From: CAWIVJ01 sp963839525
GTDB taxonomy: Bacteria; Cyanobacteriota; Vampirovibrionia; Gastranaerophilales; Gastranaerophilaceae
Direction of reading: 5' to 3'
Assembly (NCBI GenBank): GCA_963839525.1
Contig: CAWIVJ010000005.1
Location: forward strand, 434,001-498,000
DNA length: 64,000 nt
This document shows, piece by piece, positions 8,639-16,803 of the stretch (the stretch's first letter is position 1; each line of letters begins with the position of its first letter). The translations under genes and the position numbers were made by a program. Under the pieces are notes generated by a model. That model made no database searches. It had not been told where the DNA came from and worked only from the letters and a program-made list of their open reading frames with translations.

Positions 8639-9165
8639 AATTTAAACACTCTCGTTAATGCACATATTGTCTTTGCATCATTAATTTCACCAGATTTTAT
8701 CATTTCAAAGACTTCATTAAGATTATACTCAAAAAATTCTATAATTTCATCGTCTTCCGGATTCTGATTTTTAAATTCCAAATCCGCAGCAAAATAAAGA
8801 TATAATTTTTCATCACAAATTCCGGGCGTTGTATAAATATAACCCAGAGATTTCCAGGTTTTTGCAATAAATCCTGTTTCTTCTTCCAGTTCTTTTTTTA
8901 TTCTTTCATCAGGATTATCGTCTTTTTCCAAACGTCCTGCAGGAAGCTCCAACAAAGCTTGTTTTATTGGATAACGGTATTGTTTAACCATTAAAATAGT
9001 ATTTTCATCTTTTAATGCAACTACAACAACACCGCCCGGATGATTTACAACTTCACGAATAGCTTTTCTTCCCGTTGAAAGTTCAACATCATAGCTGGAA
9101 ACTTGTATAAACTTTCCGTCAAATTTTTTTTCTTCTGATAATGTTTTTTCTTCAAATTTCTTCAT
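8635..9165 (-). CDS. Nudix hydrolase, ADP-ribose pyrophosphatase-like
   Basis: 176 residues. The Nudix box reads GRLEKDDNPDERIKKELEEE followed by TGF. Compared with the consensus GX5EX7REUXEEXGU, the first Glu is Asp and the Arg is Lys, both conservative. The N-terminal VVVVALKD...MVKQYRYP and the helix arrangement match ADP-ribose/NDP-sugar pyrophosphatases. Start ATG with GGTGG upstream; the end overlaps the HAD gene by four bases (ATGA). Role inferred: hydrolysis of ADP-ribose or related diphosphates. Confidence 0.85.
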   Translation of the reverse strand: MKKFEEKTLSEEKKFDGKFIQVSSYDVELSTGRKAIREVVNHPGGVVVVALKDENTILMVKQYRYPIKQALLELPAGRLEKDDNPDERIKKELEEETGFIAKTWKSLGYIYTTPGICDEKLYLYFAADLEFKNQNPEDDEIIEFFEYNLNEVFEMIKSGEINDAKTICALTRVFKL

Positions 9166-9182
9166 TTTTTTACCACCAAATA

Positions 9183-9254
9183 CGTCATCCTGAACTTGTT
9201 TCAGAATATCACAAGCGAGCGGCCTTGCGACCCTGAAATAAATTCAGGGCGACG
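9183..9254. repeat. 72-bp MITE-like element with 22-bp terminal inverted repeats
   Basis: It starts CGTCATCCTGAACTTGTTTC and ends with an imperfect inverted copy (complement begins CGTCGCCCTGAATTTATTTC); 18 of 22 positions agree. A related, longer element sits at 23950-24075. No coding capacity and no clear target duplication. It lies between the Nudix gene and tmk, both minus strand. Confidence 0.65.
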
Positions 9255-9262
9255 TGATTGTT

Positions 9263-9874
9263 TTAAGTTCGTAACTCGTCTACTATTTTTTTTACCTGTT
9301 CAAAAATATTTTCAATACTGTCGTTTGAATTAATAACTTTTACTCTTTCAGGTTCTTGTTCAGCAATTTCTAAATAACCTCTGCGTGTTTTTTCAAAAAA
9401 TTCAATGCCGGCAGATTCCATTCTGTCTTTGCTTTTGCTGATTCTGCCTAATCCTGTTTTAACATCAACGTCAAAAATAAAAGTTAAATCAGGTTTTAAA
9501 CCGTTTGTAGCAAGTTCATTTAACATTTTAATTTGTTTTAAGTCGACACCTCTGCCATATCCTTGATAAGCAACTGTCGAATCAGTATGTCTGTCGCATA
9601 AAATTATTTTGCCTGCTTTAACTGCCGGTTTTACAAGGTTATCAATATGCTGCGCTCTATCTGCTAAAAACAAAAAGGCTTCGCAATTTGACGAAACGTC
9701 TCCGTCATAATTTAATAAAATTTCTCGAAGTTTTTCGCCTAAGCCTTTAGCACCCGGCTCTCTTGTTATAATAACTTCAAAACCTTTTGATTTTAAATGT
9801 TCAGCTAAAAGATTCAACTGCGTGCTTTTTCCGCAACCATCAATACCTTCAAACGTTATAAATAAACCTGTCAT
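9263..9874 (-). CDS. tmk: Thymidylate kinase
   Basis: dTMP to dTDP phosphorylation for DNA synthesis. 203 residues with P-loop GIDGCGKST at 10-18, the DRH motif (LCDRHTDSTVAYQG) and a C-terminal LID region. AAGGAG lies upstream of the ATG. It is downstream of rplA but separated by a structured inverted-repeat element, so transcription linkage is uncertain. Confidence 0.95.
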   Translation of the reverse strand: MTGLFITFEGIDGCGKSTQLNLLAEHLKSKGFEVIITREPGAKGLGEKLREILLNYDGDVSSNCEAFLFLADRAQHIDNLVKPAVKAGKIILCDRHTDSTVAYQGYGRGVDLKQIKMLNELATNGLKPDLTFIFDVDVKTGLGRISKSKDRMESAGIEFFEKTRRGYLEIAEQEPERVKVINSNDSIENIFEQVKKIVDELRT

Positions 9875-9891
9875 TTAAAACTCCTTTGAAT

Positions 9892-9974
9892 AGGTTATAA
9901 GAGCATAAGGTGATAAGTTTATCAGTTATATTAACTGTATCTTATCACCTTATCACCTTATAATCTTATAACCT
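9892..9974. repeat. 83-bp inverted-repeat element between rplA and tmk
   Basis: The left arm (9892-9917) and the complement of the right arm (9941-9974) share AGGTTATAAGA..ATAAGGTGATAAG; the right arm carries the GGTGATAA unit twice. A small palindrome CAGTTA-TAT-TAACTG (9923-9937) lies in the centre. The right arm abuts the rplA stop. Related sequence recurs at 12247-12303, so this is a dispersed repeat that may act as an mRNA 3' structure. Confidence 0.6.
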
Positions 9975-10696
9975 TATATAATTTCTTTAACTTCAGTTGC
10001 TAAATTCTTAGCGTCTAACTTAATACCTGGTCCCATTGTTGTAGCCAAATACAAAGATTTAACGTAAGTTCCTTTTGCAGAAGAAGGTTTTGCTCTTAAA
10101 ATTGCATCTGCAAGAGTTGCAAAGTTTTTAAGCAAATCAGCTTCTTTAAATTTAATTTTACCTACAGGACAGTGTATCATTCCTTGTTTGTCTGCTCTAA
10201 ATTCAACTTTACCTGCCTTAGCCTCTTTAACAGCATTTGCTATATCCATGGTAACAGTTCCTGTTTTAGGATTTGGCATCAGACCTTTAGGACCCAAAAC
10301 ACGTCCTAATTTACCCAGCATCCCCATACAGTCAGGTGTTGCTATTAAAGTATCAAACTCAAACCAGCCCTTTTCAATTTTTTCAAGAATTTCTTCAGCG
10401 CCTGTCTCATCAGCTCCTGCATCTTTAGCTTCAGCTATTTTAGGACCTTTAGCTATAACACAAACTCTGATATCTTTTCCTAAACCCGCAGGCAAAACCG
10501 TGGTTGAACGAATTTGCTGATCAGCATGTTTTACGTCAATACCCAGTCTGAAGTGAGCTTCAACTGTTTCGTTAAATTTTGATGTTTCTTTTGCAATTTC
10601 CTGTAATTTTTTAATTGCAGCCGACGCATTAGACGGTTGTTCAAATCCTTCAAGCAATTCTTGGATTTTCTTTTGTTTTTTAGTTAATTTAGCCAT
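9974..10696 (-). CDS. rplA: 50S ribosomal protein L1
   Basis: 240 residues, normal L1 length. MAKLTKKQKK start, FDTLIATPDCMG and LGRVLGPKGLMPNPKTGTV are L1 signatures. The ATG at 10694-10696 has AAGGAA upstream; the 15 codons of open frame before it are leader. L1 binds the mobile L1 stalk of 23S rRNA and in many bacteria represses its own operon. It is the last gene of the rpmG-tRNA-secE-nusG-rplK-rplA block. Confidence 0.96.
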   Translation of the reverse strand: MAKLTKKQKKIQELLEGFEQPSNASAAIKKLQEIAKETSKFNETVEAHFRLGIDVKHADQQIRSTTVLPAGLGKDIRVCVIAKGPKIAEAKDAGADETGAEEILEKIEKGWFEFDTLIATPDCMGMLGKLGRVLGPKGLMPNPKTGTVTMDIANAVKEAKAGKVEFRADKQGMIHCPVGKIKFKEADLLKNFATLADAILRAKPSSAKGTYVKSLYLATTMGPGIKLDAKNLATEVKEII

Positions 10697-10792
10697 GTTA
10701 TATTCCTTTCTTGGTGGTAACGCTTCAAGCGAAGCTCCCAAATTTTATATTGTTGAAGCAGTATGCTTCAACCTACTTTTGCTTTTTGCTTA
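10697..10792 (-). promoter_or_regulatory. Structured rplK-rplA intergenic leader
   Basis: Two hairpins on the transcript: GTTGAAGCA-TAC-TGCTTCAAC (10752-10772, 9-bp perfect stem) and GCTTC-GCTT-GAAGC (10722-10735). These are followed by GTTACCACC and the AAGGAA ribosome site of rplA. A similar GTTATTACCACGAAAGGAG precedes rplK. This could be a translational operator (L1 autoregulation is known elsewhere), but the sequence is not a clear copy of the known 23S L1 site. Confidence 0.35.
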
Positions 10793-11224
10793 TTATTCCG
10801 CAACAGTAACACCCATAGAACGTGCCGAACCTTTAATCATATTAACAGCACTTTCAAGTGAAGTTGCATTTAAATCTTCCATTTTTGTTTTTGCAATTTC
10901 TTCCAGCTGTGTCTGTGTTACTTGCCCTACTTTATCTTTGTTGGGTACAGCAGAACCTTTTGGAAGATTGATTGCTTTTTTGATTAAAACAGCTGCCGGC
11001 GGAGATTTTGTTACGAATGAAAAACTTCTGTCTTCATAAACATCTATAACCACAGGAATAATGAAACCTGCTTGCGATTCTGTCTTTGCATTAAATTGTT
11101 TGCAAAAATCCATAATATTAACACCATGTTGACCTAATGCAGGACCAACCGGCGGTGACGGATTTGCCTTTCCTGCTTCTATCTGAAGCTTAATTTTCCC
11201 GATTACTTTTTTCTTTGGTGCCAT
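10793..11224 (-). CDS. rplK: 50S ribosomal protein L11
   Basis: 143 residues with the complete L11 pattern: KLQIEAGKANPSPPVGPALG, GVNIMDFCKQFNA, and the C-terminal rRNA-binding domain with GSARSMGV. L11 forms the GTPase-associated centre of the 50S subunit. AAAGGAG ribosome site. Located between nusG and rplA as in most bacteria. Confidence 0.97.
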   Translation of the reverse strand: MAPKKKVIGKIKLQIEAGKANPSPPVGPALGQHGVNIMDFCKQFNAKTESQAGFIIPVVIDVYEDRSFSFVTKSPPAAVLIKKAINLPKGSAVPNKDKVGQVTQTQLEEIAKTKMEDLNATSLESAVNMIKGSARSMGVTVAE

Positions 11225-11298
11225 TGTTTTATTCTCCTTTCGTGGTAATAACGAGTCACCTCTTCCACTTTTTTGCTACTTCTGGTTTAATTTTTTAT

Positions 11299-11937
11299 CT
11301 ATAATTTTTGAATTTGTTTATATTCCAATTCAACAGGTGTTTCACGTCCAAAAATTGAGACATTTGCTCTTAATTTAGATTTGTCAGGATAAACTTCTGT
11401 AATATCTCCAATAAAATCTGCAAATGGACCGGAAATAATTCTAACTTTATCACCTGCTTTAACATCAAGCTGAATTTTTTGAGTTTGAGTTTGCGCATGG
11501 TGAATAATTTTTTTAATTTCACTGTCTTTTGCTGCAACAGGTTTTTTCGCTGAGCCAACAAACTTTGTAACACCGGCAGTATGCCTAACTACATACCAAC
11601 TGTCATCATCCATTATCATTTCAACTAATACATAGCCCGGGAAAATTTTTTCTTCTTTTTCTTGTTTTTTCCCGCCTTTAACTTGAGTAACTGTCTTTTG
11701 AGGAACTTCTACCCTAAAGATTTTTTCACCCATATTCATATATTCAATACGTTTTTCAAGGTTAACTTTAACCTTGTTTTCATGACCGGAATAAGTATGG
11801 ACTATATACCAGCGTTTTTGTTTTTTCTTAGTCGGTTTTTCCTGCCCACTTTCAACCGCTGCAACTTTTGTTATTTCTACAGTTTCTTCAGCAGTAACGT
11901 TTTCTTCTAAATTTTCTTCTAATTTCTTTTTAGCCAT
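11299..11937 (-). CDS. nusG: Transcription termination/antitermination factor NusG
   Basis: 212 residues, about 30 more than E. coli NusG, due to an N-terminal acidic/basic extension of about 40 residues before the NGN domain (WYIVHTYSGHENKVKVNLE). The C-terminal KOW domain (GDKVRIISGPFADFIG) is intact. NusG binds RNA polymerase, suppresses pausing and links to Rho or the ribosome. Adjacent to secE, the conserved order. Confidence 0.96.
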   Translation of the reverse strand: MAKKKLEENLEENVTAEETVEITKVAAVESGQEKPTKKKQKRWYIVHTYSGHENKVKVNLEKRIEYMNMGEKIFRVEVPQKTVTQVKGGKKQEKEEKIFPGYVLVEMIMDDDSWYVVRHTAGVTKFVGSAKKPVAAKDSEIKKIIHHAQTQTQKIQLDVKAGDKVRIISGPFADFIGDITEVYPDKSKLRANVSIFGRETPVELEYKQIQKL

Positions 11938-11952
11938 TTTTTTATCTTTCTC

Positions 11953-12150
11953 TTATCTATTTGGGATAAAACTTAATCCCCATTTAAATATAACATCCAT
12001 TAAGTATACTGCAACAGTGAATACAAAAATGATAACTACAACAAAAAGTGTCTCCGCAAAAACTTGGCGTCTTTCAGGCCAGGTAATTTTGCCCCATTCA
12101 GCTCTAACGCCTTTCAAGTATATTTTAACAGAATTTACTAATTCGTTCAT
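11953..12150 (-). CDS. secE: Preprotein translocase subunit SecE
   Basis: 65 residues, the single-TM SecE form. The conserved amphipathic helix is VRAEWGKITWPERRQV, followed by a transmembrane segment (FVVVIIFVFTVAVYLMDVIF). SecE clamps SecY in the Sec channel. It sits between tRNA-Trp and nusG, the conserved bacterial order. Confidence 0.95.
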   Translation of the reverse strand: MNELVNSVKIYLKGVRAEWGKITWPERRQVFAETLFVVVIIFVFTVAVYLMDVIFKWGLSFIPNR

Positions 12151-12171
12151 CTTTTATCCTTTTAATTAAAT

Positions 12172-12244
12172 CGCGCCCTGAAGGACTCGAACCCTCGACA
12201 TCCGGTTTTGGAGACCGACGTTCTACCAACTGAACTAAGGACGC
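12172..12244 (-). tRNA. trnW: tRNA-Trp (CCA anticodon)
   Basis: A 73-base cloverleaf on the minus strand: acceptor GCGTCCT pairs with AGGGCGC (one G-U), D-arm with AGTTCAGTTGGTAGA, anticodon loop CTCCAAA giving CCA, and T-arm GAGGG-TTCGAGT-CCTTC. The 3' CCA is not encoded. Its place between rpmG and secE is conserved in many bacteria. Confidence 0.96.
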
Positions 12245-12246
12245 CT

Positions 12247-12303
12247 ATGGGTGATAAGGTTATAAGTTAATTTTTAACTAAACTGTTCACCTGTCCACCT
12301 TAT
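12247..12303. repeat. Second copy of the GGTGATAAGGTTATAAG repeat
   Basis: GGTGATAAGGTTATAAG followed after about 20 bases by a partial inverse CACCTTATAA. It shares its core with the element at 9892-9974. It lies between rpmG and tRNA-Trp, inside the operon. Confidence 0.5.
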
Positions 12304-12306
12304 AAA

Positions 12307-12474
12307 CTATTTTGTTTCCTTATGTGCGGTGTGCTTTTTACAATTTGAACAATACTTTTTAAGTTCCATTCTTTCCTTGTGAATTTTTTTATTTTTAACA
12401 GTTGTATAGTTTCTTTCTTTGCAATCTTCGCAAGCCAGAACTACCATTTTGTCTACTCTACCTTTGATTCCCAT
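12307..12474 (-). CDS. rpmG: 50S ribosomal protein L33
   Basis: 55 residues: MGIKGRVDKMVVLACEDC... with two Cys pairs (C15/C18 and C42/C45), the zinc-ribbon form of L33. Its ATG is at 12472-12474 with AAAGGATTA upstream. First gene of the rpmG-tRNA-Trp-secE-nusG-rplK-rplA operon. Confidence 0.93.
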   Translation of the reverse strand: MGIKGRVDKMVVLACEDCKERNYTTVKNKKIHKERMELKKYCSNCKKHTAHKETK

Positions 12475-12515
12475 TTGTTATTAATCCTTTTTTATTAAGT
12501 AAATTTCCTGATAAA

Positions 12516-12521
12516 ATTATA
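12516..12521 (-). promoter_or_regulatory. Probable -10 box of the rpmG operon
   Basis: TATAAT on the minus strand, 42 bases before the rpmG start. No convincing -35 at 17 bp. Confidence 0.4.
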
Positions 12522-12652
12522 GAATGCTCTAGTAGCGTTAACCTATAGGCACTCCAAAAAATCGGCTTTTATCCATAAACATCATAAAATAAAAAAAATA
12601 AAATGCAAATACAATGTAAACAAATAGTAAAGTTTGTTGTAAAATTAATAAC

Positions 12653-13189
12653 ATGAAGAAATCTATTTTAATAATCACCTTAATAATTGTTTTTTGGAGC
12701 CTTAGTGTTATACTGAGGTCAGATTTTAATAAAAAAATAAAAGGAGGCGGTATGAAATTAACAAGTGGTTTTGAACATAATTGTAATATCCCGTCAATGT
12801 ATACTTGCGATGGTGAAGATTTAGCTCCGGAATTAATTATTTCTGAAGTACCTTCGGACGCAAAAGAACTTGTTTTAATTGTTGATGATCCCGATGCACC
12901 TGTAGGAACTTTTGTTCATTGGGTTTTGTACAATATTCCGGCAAACACTGCCAAAATCAACAATAAGAACCTTCCTCCTGAAGTAAAACAAGGAATGACT
13001 GATTTCAGAAGAGCAGGCTGGGGCGGACCTTGTCCGCCTTATGGTACACATAGATATTTCTTTAAGCTTTATGCAATTGACAGAATTTTAGATTTACCTG
13101 CCGGAGCAAAAAAATCTGAAGTGGAAAGTGCTATAAAAAATCATATAATAGAGAAAGCAGAATTAATAGGACTATACAAGAGAAAATAA
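12653..13189 (+). CDS. YbhB/YbcL-type PEBP (Raf kinase inhibitor-like) protein
   Basis: Phosphatidylethanolamine-binding-protein fold: YTCDGEDLAPEL, VDDPDAPVGTFVHWVLYNI, and GWGGPCPPYGTHRYFF are the ligand-pocket motifs. The biochemical role in bacteria is unsettled. Two starts are possible. The one given adds a hydrophobic N-terminus (ILIITLIIVFWSLSVIL), a possible membrane anchor, but lacks a ribosome site. The ATG at 12752 has a strong AAAGGAGG and yields a cytosolic 145-residue protein; that start may be the main one. Confidence 0.87.
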   Translation: MKKSILIITLIIVFWSLSVILRSDFNKKIKGGGMKLTSGFEHNCNIPSMYTCDGEDLAPELIISEVPSDAKELVLIVDDPDAPVGTFVHWVLYNIPANTAKINNKNLPPEVKQGMTDFRRAGWGGPCPPYGTHRYFFKLYAIDRILDLPAGAKKSEVESAIKNHIIEKAELIGLYKRK

Positions 13190-13234
13190 AAGAACCGGAT
13201 TATTCAGCTTGCTAATTAAACTGATAATTTGAAA

Positions 13235-13531
13235 TTACTCATCATCTAACGTTGGACGAAGCAAAATAATAGAATTTAAATTAAGCTGTAAAAAATTATG
13301 GTATTCTGTTCTTCTGTTAGGATTAAGTCTGTGGGTAATTTCGCAATCTTTTATTGCAACAAAACGTTTCAAACCATTTAAGATGTCCGACAAAACCCGG
13401 TTTTTCCTTCCGGTTTTTGGCATAAAAACATATCCTTTAATTTCATAATCCTGAGTTACAACCAAAACTCTTTCTGACCATACCCCGGTTATAAAATCAT
13501 CCTTTTTGTTTTCTTCAATTTTTTTTACCAT
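13235..13531 (-). CDS. Small conserved-type protein downstream of the pilus genes
   Basis: 98 residues, predicted mostly beta strand with a basic centre. It ends LNLNSIILLRP plus an acidic tail. It starts 12 bases after pilC and so ends the pilus operon. It resembles small beta-barrel proteins of the DUF6812 kind (surface near a short RVLVVTQDYEIKGYVF strand pair), a weak match from memory. Possibly an accessory of the pilus system; function unknown. Confidence 0.6.
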   Translation of the reverse strand: MVKKIEENKKDDFITGVWSERVLVVTQDYEIKGYVFMPKTGRKNRVLSDILNGLKRFVAIKDCEITHRLNPNRRTEYHNFLQLNLNSIILLRPTLDDE

Positions 13532-13543
13532 TCTTTAACCCTT

Positions 13544-14755
13544 TTAACTTGTAGTATAAGATTGGAACAGTGGCAAATAAAGAGCTAATGCCAAAACCAA
13601 TACTATACTTCCTATAACTAGCAACATGAGAGGCTCTACCATTTTTGTCATTATATCAATGATGGTATCTAATTTTTTATCAATAAATATAGTTGCTTGC
13701 AACAACATATCTCCTAAACGTCCGGATTGTTCGCCTGTTGCAATCATAAATAAAATCATTTTGGGCATAACGTGAGTTGATTTTAAAGCCATTGATAAAT
13801 GCTGACCTTGCTGAACCTTATTTGTTGCTAAAGATATTTTATCCCGAAGTGTAAAATTAGTCAATGTAAGGTTGGATAAATACAGACAATCTACAATGGG
13901 AACTCCGGCATCGTAAGCAACCTGCATAACCGCAATAAAATTGGAAAAATTAGAAAACTGTACTAAATCTGTTATTAAAGGAATCTTTAAAACATATTCA
14001 TCTATTATTCTTTTGCTCGGAGTCCACCTGAATAAAAAAGTTGTACCAAAAATAACAATACCAAAAATAATTGGGATTAAAACCCAATAGATTTTTAGAA
14101 ATTCCCCGATGGACATTAAAGTTGAAGTAATCCAGGGGAGTTCTTTACCTTGATTTTGAAACATTTCTTTAAACGCCGGGAACACGAATACAAGCATTAT
14201 AGTAACAATAGCCATTGCCAAAATTATTACAAATGCAGGGTACATTAATGTTCCTGTAACTTTTGATTTGATTGCGGCATCTTTTTTTAATAATTCTAAT
14301 AACCGCTCAAGAGTTTTTTCCAATTCTCCTGAATCTTCTCCTGCCTTTACAAGACCAATATAAATTTGTCCAAAAATATCCGGATATTTTGCAATTGTGT
14401 CAGCAAATGTTGAACCTGCCATGATTTGCCTGCGAAGTTCCTTTGCGACCATCCGGATTTTTAATTTAGCAGCATCATTCTCTATAAAAACCAATGCCTC
14501 AATAACAGGAATTCCGGATTGGGCAAGGATTTGAAAAGTTGATGTAAAATCTATTTTTTCTTGAAGATTTAATCTTTGGATTTTCTTAGCTTCAATTTTA
14601 TTTTCCGTTGCACCTTTAGTTTCTTCATATATTTTTGTAGGCAAAAAGCCAAGCTTTCTTACGTTTTCACGTGCTTCTCTAAGAGTAGCGGCTTCTATTT
14701 TGCCTTTTACAACATTCTTATTATCTTTTAATGCTACATAATTATATACTGTCAT
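13544..14755 (-). CDS. pilC: Type IV pilus/type II secretion inner-membrane platform protein
   Basis: GspF/PilC family, 403 residues (typical about 400). It has an N-terminal cytoplasmic T2SSF domain, then TM segments near 170-190, 220-240 and 375-395 with a second T2SSF domain between. Motifs include GEDSGELEKTLERL and GEQSGRLGDMLLQ, the paired GE.SG signatures. PilC connects the assembly ATPase to the growing pseudopilin filament. Eleven bases downstream of pilB. Confidence 0.92.
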   Translation of the reverse strand: MTVYNYVALKDNKNVVKGKIEAATLREARENVRKLGFLPTKIYEETKGATENKIEAKKIQRLNLQEKIDFTSTFQILAQSGIPVIEALVFIENDAAKLKIRMVAKELRRQIMAGSTFADTIAKYPDIFGQIYIGLVKAGEDSGELEKTLERLLELLKKDAAIKSKVTGTLMYPAFVIILAMAIVTIMLVFVFPAFKEMFQNQGKELPWITSTLMSIGEFLKIYWVLIPIIFGIVIFGTTFLFRWTPSKRIIDEYVLKIPLITDLVQFSNFSNFIAVMQVAYDAGVPIVDCLYLSNLTLTNFTLRDKISLATNKVQQGQHLSMALKSTHVMPKMILFMIATGEQSGRLGDMLLQATIFIDKKLDTIIDIMTKMVEPLMLLVIGSIVLVLALALYLPLFQSYTTS

Positions 14756-14766
14756 TAAATTACCCT

Positions 14767-16803
14767 TTATTCGTTAACCATGCCAAGAACTCTGACAAAT
14801 TCATCAACTGTAGTTTCACCGTTTAAAATATGGTTTAAACAAGCTTGATTAAGAGTTTTCATACCACAAGCAATTGCTGATTCTTCTATTTCAATATCAT
14901 GTGCACCGGCAGCAATAAGTTTTCTGATTTCTTTAGTGACAGGCATAACTTCAAAAACACCTAACCTACCGTCATATCCTGAAAAATCGCATTCTTTGCA
15001 ACCTTTTGTTCTGTAGATTTTTGTTTTCATAAATTTTTCTATTTCATCTTCATCAACCAATATTTTTTGAGCATCTTCTTTTGTCGGATAATACTCTTCT
15101 TTGCATTCATTACAAAGTTTTCTGACAAGTCTTTGGGCTATTACTCCGGAAAGCGTTGAAGCTACAAGATATTTTTTTGCTCCCATTTCTATTAATCGGG
15201 TTATTGTCGCAGCAGCAGAATTGGTATGAACTGTACTTAAGACCAAATGACCTGTAAGAGCAGCAGAAACAGCAACTTCCAGTGTTTCATAGTCTCTTAT
15301 TTCACCTATAAGCATAATATCCGGGTCTTGTCTTAAAATTGCTCTCATACAAGATGCAAAAGTAATACCGGCTTTAACATTAACTTGAGATTGGTTAATT
15401 CCTTCAAGTTTTATTTCTACAGGGTCTTCAATAGTAGTTATATTAACTCGTTCTGTATTTAAACTTTTTAAAATAGAATACAGAGTAGTTGTTTTTCCCG
15501 AGCCGGTTGGTCCTGAGGTTAATATTATACCATTAGGGCAAGAAACCATTTTTGTTATTTTTTCAATATCTTCCTCTGTTGTTCCTATCAGTTGAATATT
15601 TTTATCTTCAGCACTTAAGCTTACAGCCGGTGAAAGAATTCTTATTACCAATTTTTCTTTACCGGTAACCGGTAAAGTATTTATCCTAAAATCGTAAGAA
15701 TTACCTTTATATTTGGTAGAAAAAGTTCCGTCTTGGGAACGTCTGTGTTCCGCAATATTCATTCTCGCAAGAACTTTAAAACGGGTTAGAACGGCTTGTT
15801 CAACTTTAACAGGCAAATCCAATACATGCTTTAAAATACCGTCTACCCGGTATCTTACAACATAATTCTTAAGCCTCGGCTCTATATGAATATCACTTGC
15901 TTTAGTATCTATCGCATCTGTTATAATTTTATTAACAAATCTTGCTACAGTTCCTGTATTATCTTGTAAATCTCTTTCAACTTGTTCCCATAAAGATTCT
16001 TCAATATTTATTTCAAGGGTTTCTTCTTCTATTTTTTGTATAATCTCTTTAGTTTCTTTTTTTGAATTGGTATAAGTAGTTTCTATAAAGTTTTCGAATT
16101 CACAGTGAGTAATAATCATTACTCTCGGATTTTGTCCGGTTAAATATACTATGTCTTTTAAAACTTTTGTGTCATTAGGGTTAACCATACCCAAAACAAG
16201 ATTTCTGCCATCCGAAGAAATAGGCATAACTTTGTTTGTTTTAATAAAATCTTCAGGCAAAATATTTATAACTTTTTCCTGAATTTTTAACTGATCTACA
16301 TTTACAATCTCATATCCTTGCTGTTGCTGTAAAGTTTCTTTAAGTTGAGTAAGAGTAATAAACCCTAATTTATATAAAGTTGAACCAAGCGGCATCCCAA
16401 AGCGTTTACTTTCAGAAAGAGCTTCTACCAATTGTGCTTCTGATATTACTCCTGCTTCAGTTAAAATTTCACCCAGTCTTTTTTTTTGTTCTTTTTTATT
16501 TTTTTGTTTGCCTTCTTTTTCTGGTTCATTAGAAGATTCATTTGAACAAAAATTAGTTAAAATAAAATCAAAAAGCTCTTCTAACTCTTCGTCTGAAATT
16601 TGAATAAATTTAACATCTAACTTTTTGGTTTTAAAAAGAGAAGTTATATCTTCTTTATCCGCAAGGGGATTAATTGCTATGTATATAATATTTTCTTTAG
16701 TACTTACTGGAACAAATTTCATTTGTTCCAGTAAAGAATGATTAAATTTTTGAATTAAGTCCTTATTAAGACTACCTTTTAACTTACTTAAAATATTTTC
16801 CAT
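14767..16803 (-). CDS. pilB: Type IV pilus/type II secretion assembly ATPase
   Basis: 678 residues, longer than E. coli GspE because of an N-terminal extension followed by the GspEN/MshEN domain (about 110-260). Walker A GPTGSGKTTT lies near residue 430, the Asp and His boxes follow, Walker B LIGEIRDYETL, and a four-Cys zinc module (CNEC ... CKEC) near 563-605. It powers pilus or pseudopilus polymerisation. Its ATG directly follows the stop of pilQ (TAAATG). Confidence 0.93.
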   Translation of the reverse strand: MENILSKLKGSLNKDLIQKFNHSLLEQMKFVPVSTKENIIYIAINPLADKEDITSLFKTKKLDVKFIQISDEELEELFDFILTNFCSNESSNEPEKEGKQKNKKEQKKRLGEILTEAGVISEAQLVEALSESKRFGMPLGSTLYKLGFITLTQLKETLQQQQGYEIVNVDQLKIQEKVINILPEDFIKTNKVMPISSDGRNLVLGMVNPNDTKVLKDIVYLTGQNPRVMIITHCEFENFIETTYTNSKKETKEIIQKIEEETLEINIEESLWEQVERDLQDNTGTVARFVNKIITDAIDTKASDIHIEPRLKNYVVRYRVDGILKHVLDLPVKVEQAVLTRFKVLARMNIAEHRRSQDGTFSTKYKGNSYDFRINTLPVTGKEKLVIRILSPAVSLSAEDKNIQLIGTTEEDIEKITKMVSCPNGIILTSGPTGSGKTTTLYSILKSLNTERVNITTIEDPVEIKLEGINQSQVNVKAGITFASCMRAILRQDPDIMLIGEIRDYETLEVAVSAALTGHLVLSTVHTNSAAATITRLIEMGAKKYLVASTLSGVIAQRLVRKLCNECKEEYYPTKEDAQKILVDEDEIEKFMKTKIYRTKGCKECDFSGYDGRLGVFEVMPVTKEIRKLIAAGAHDIEIEESAIACGMKTLNQACLNHILNGETTVDEFVRVLGMVNE

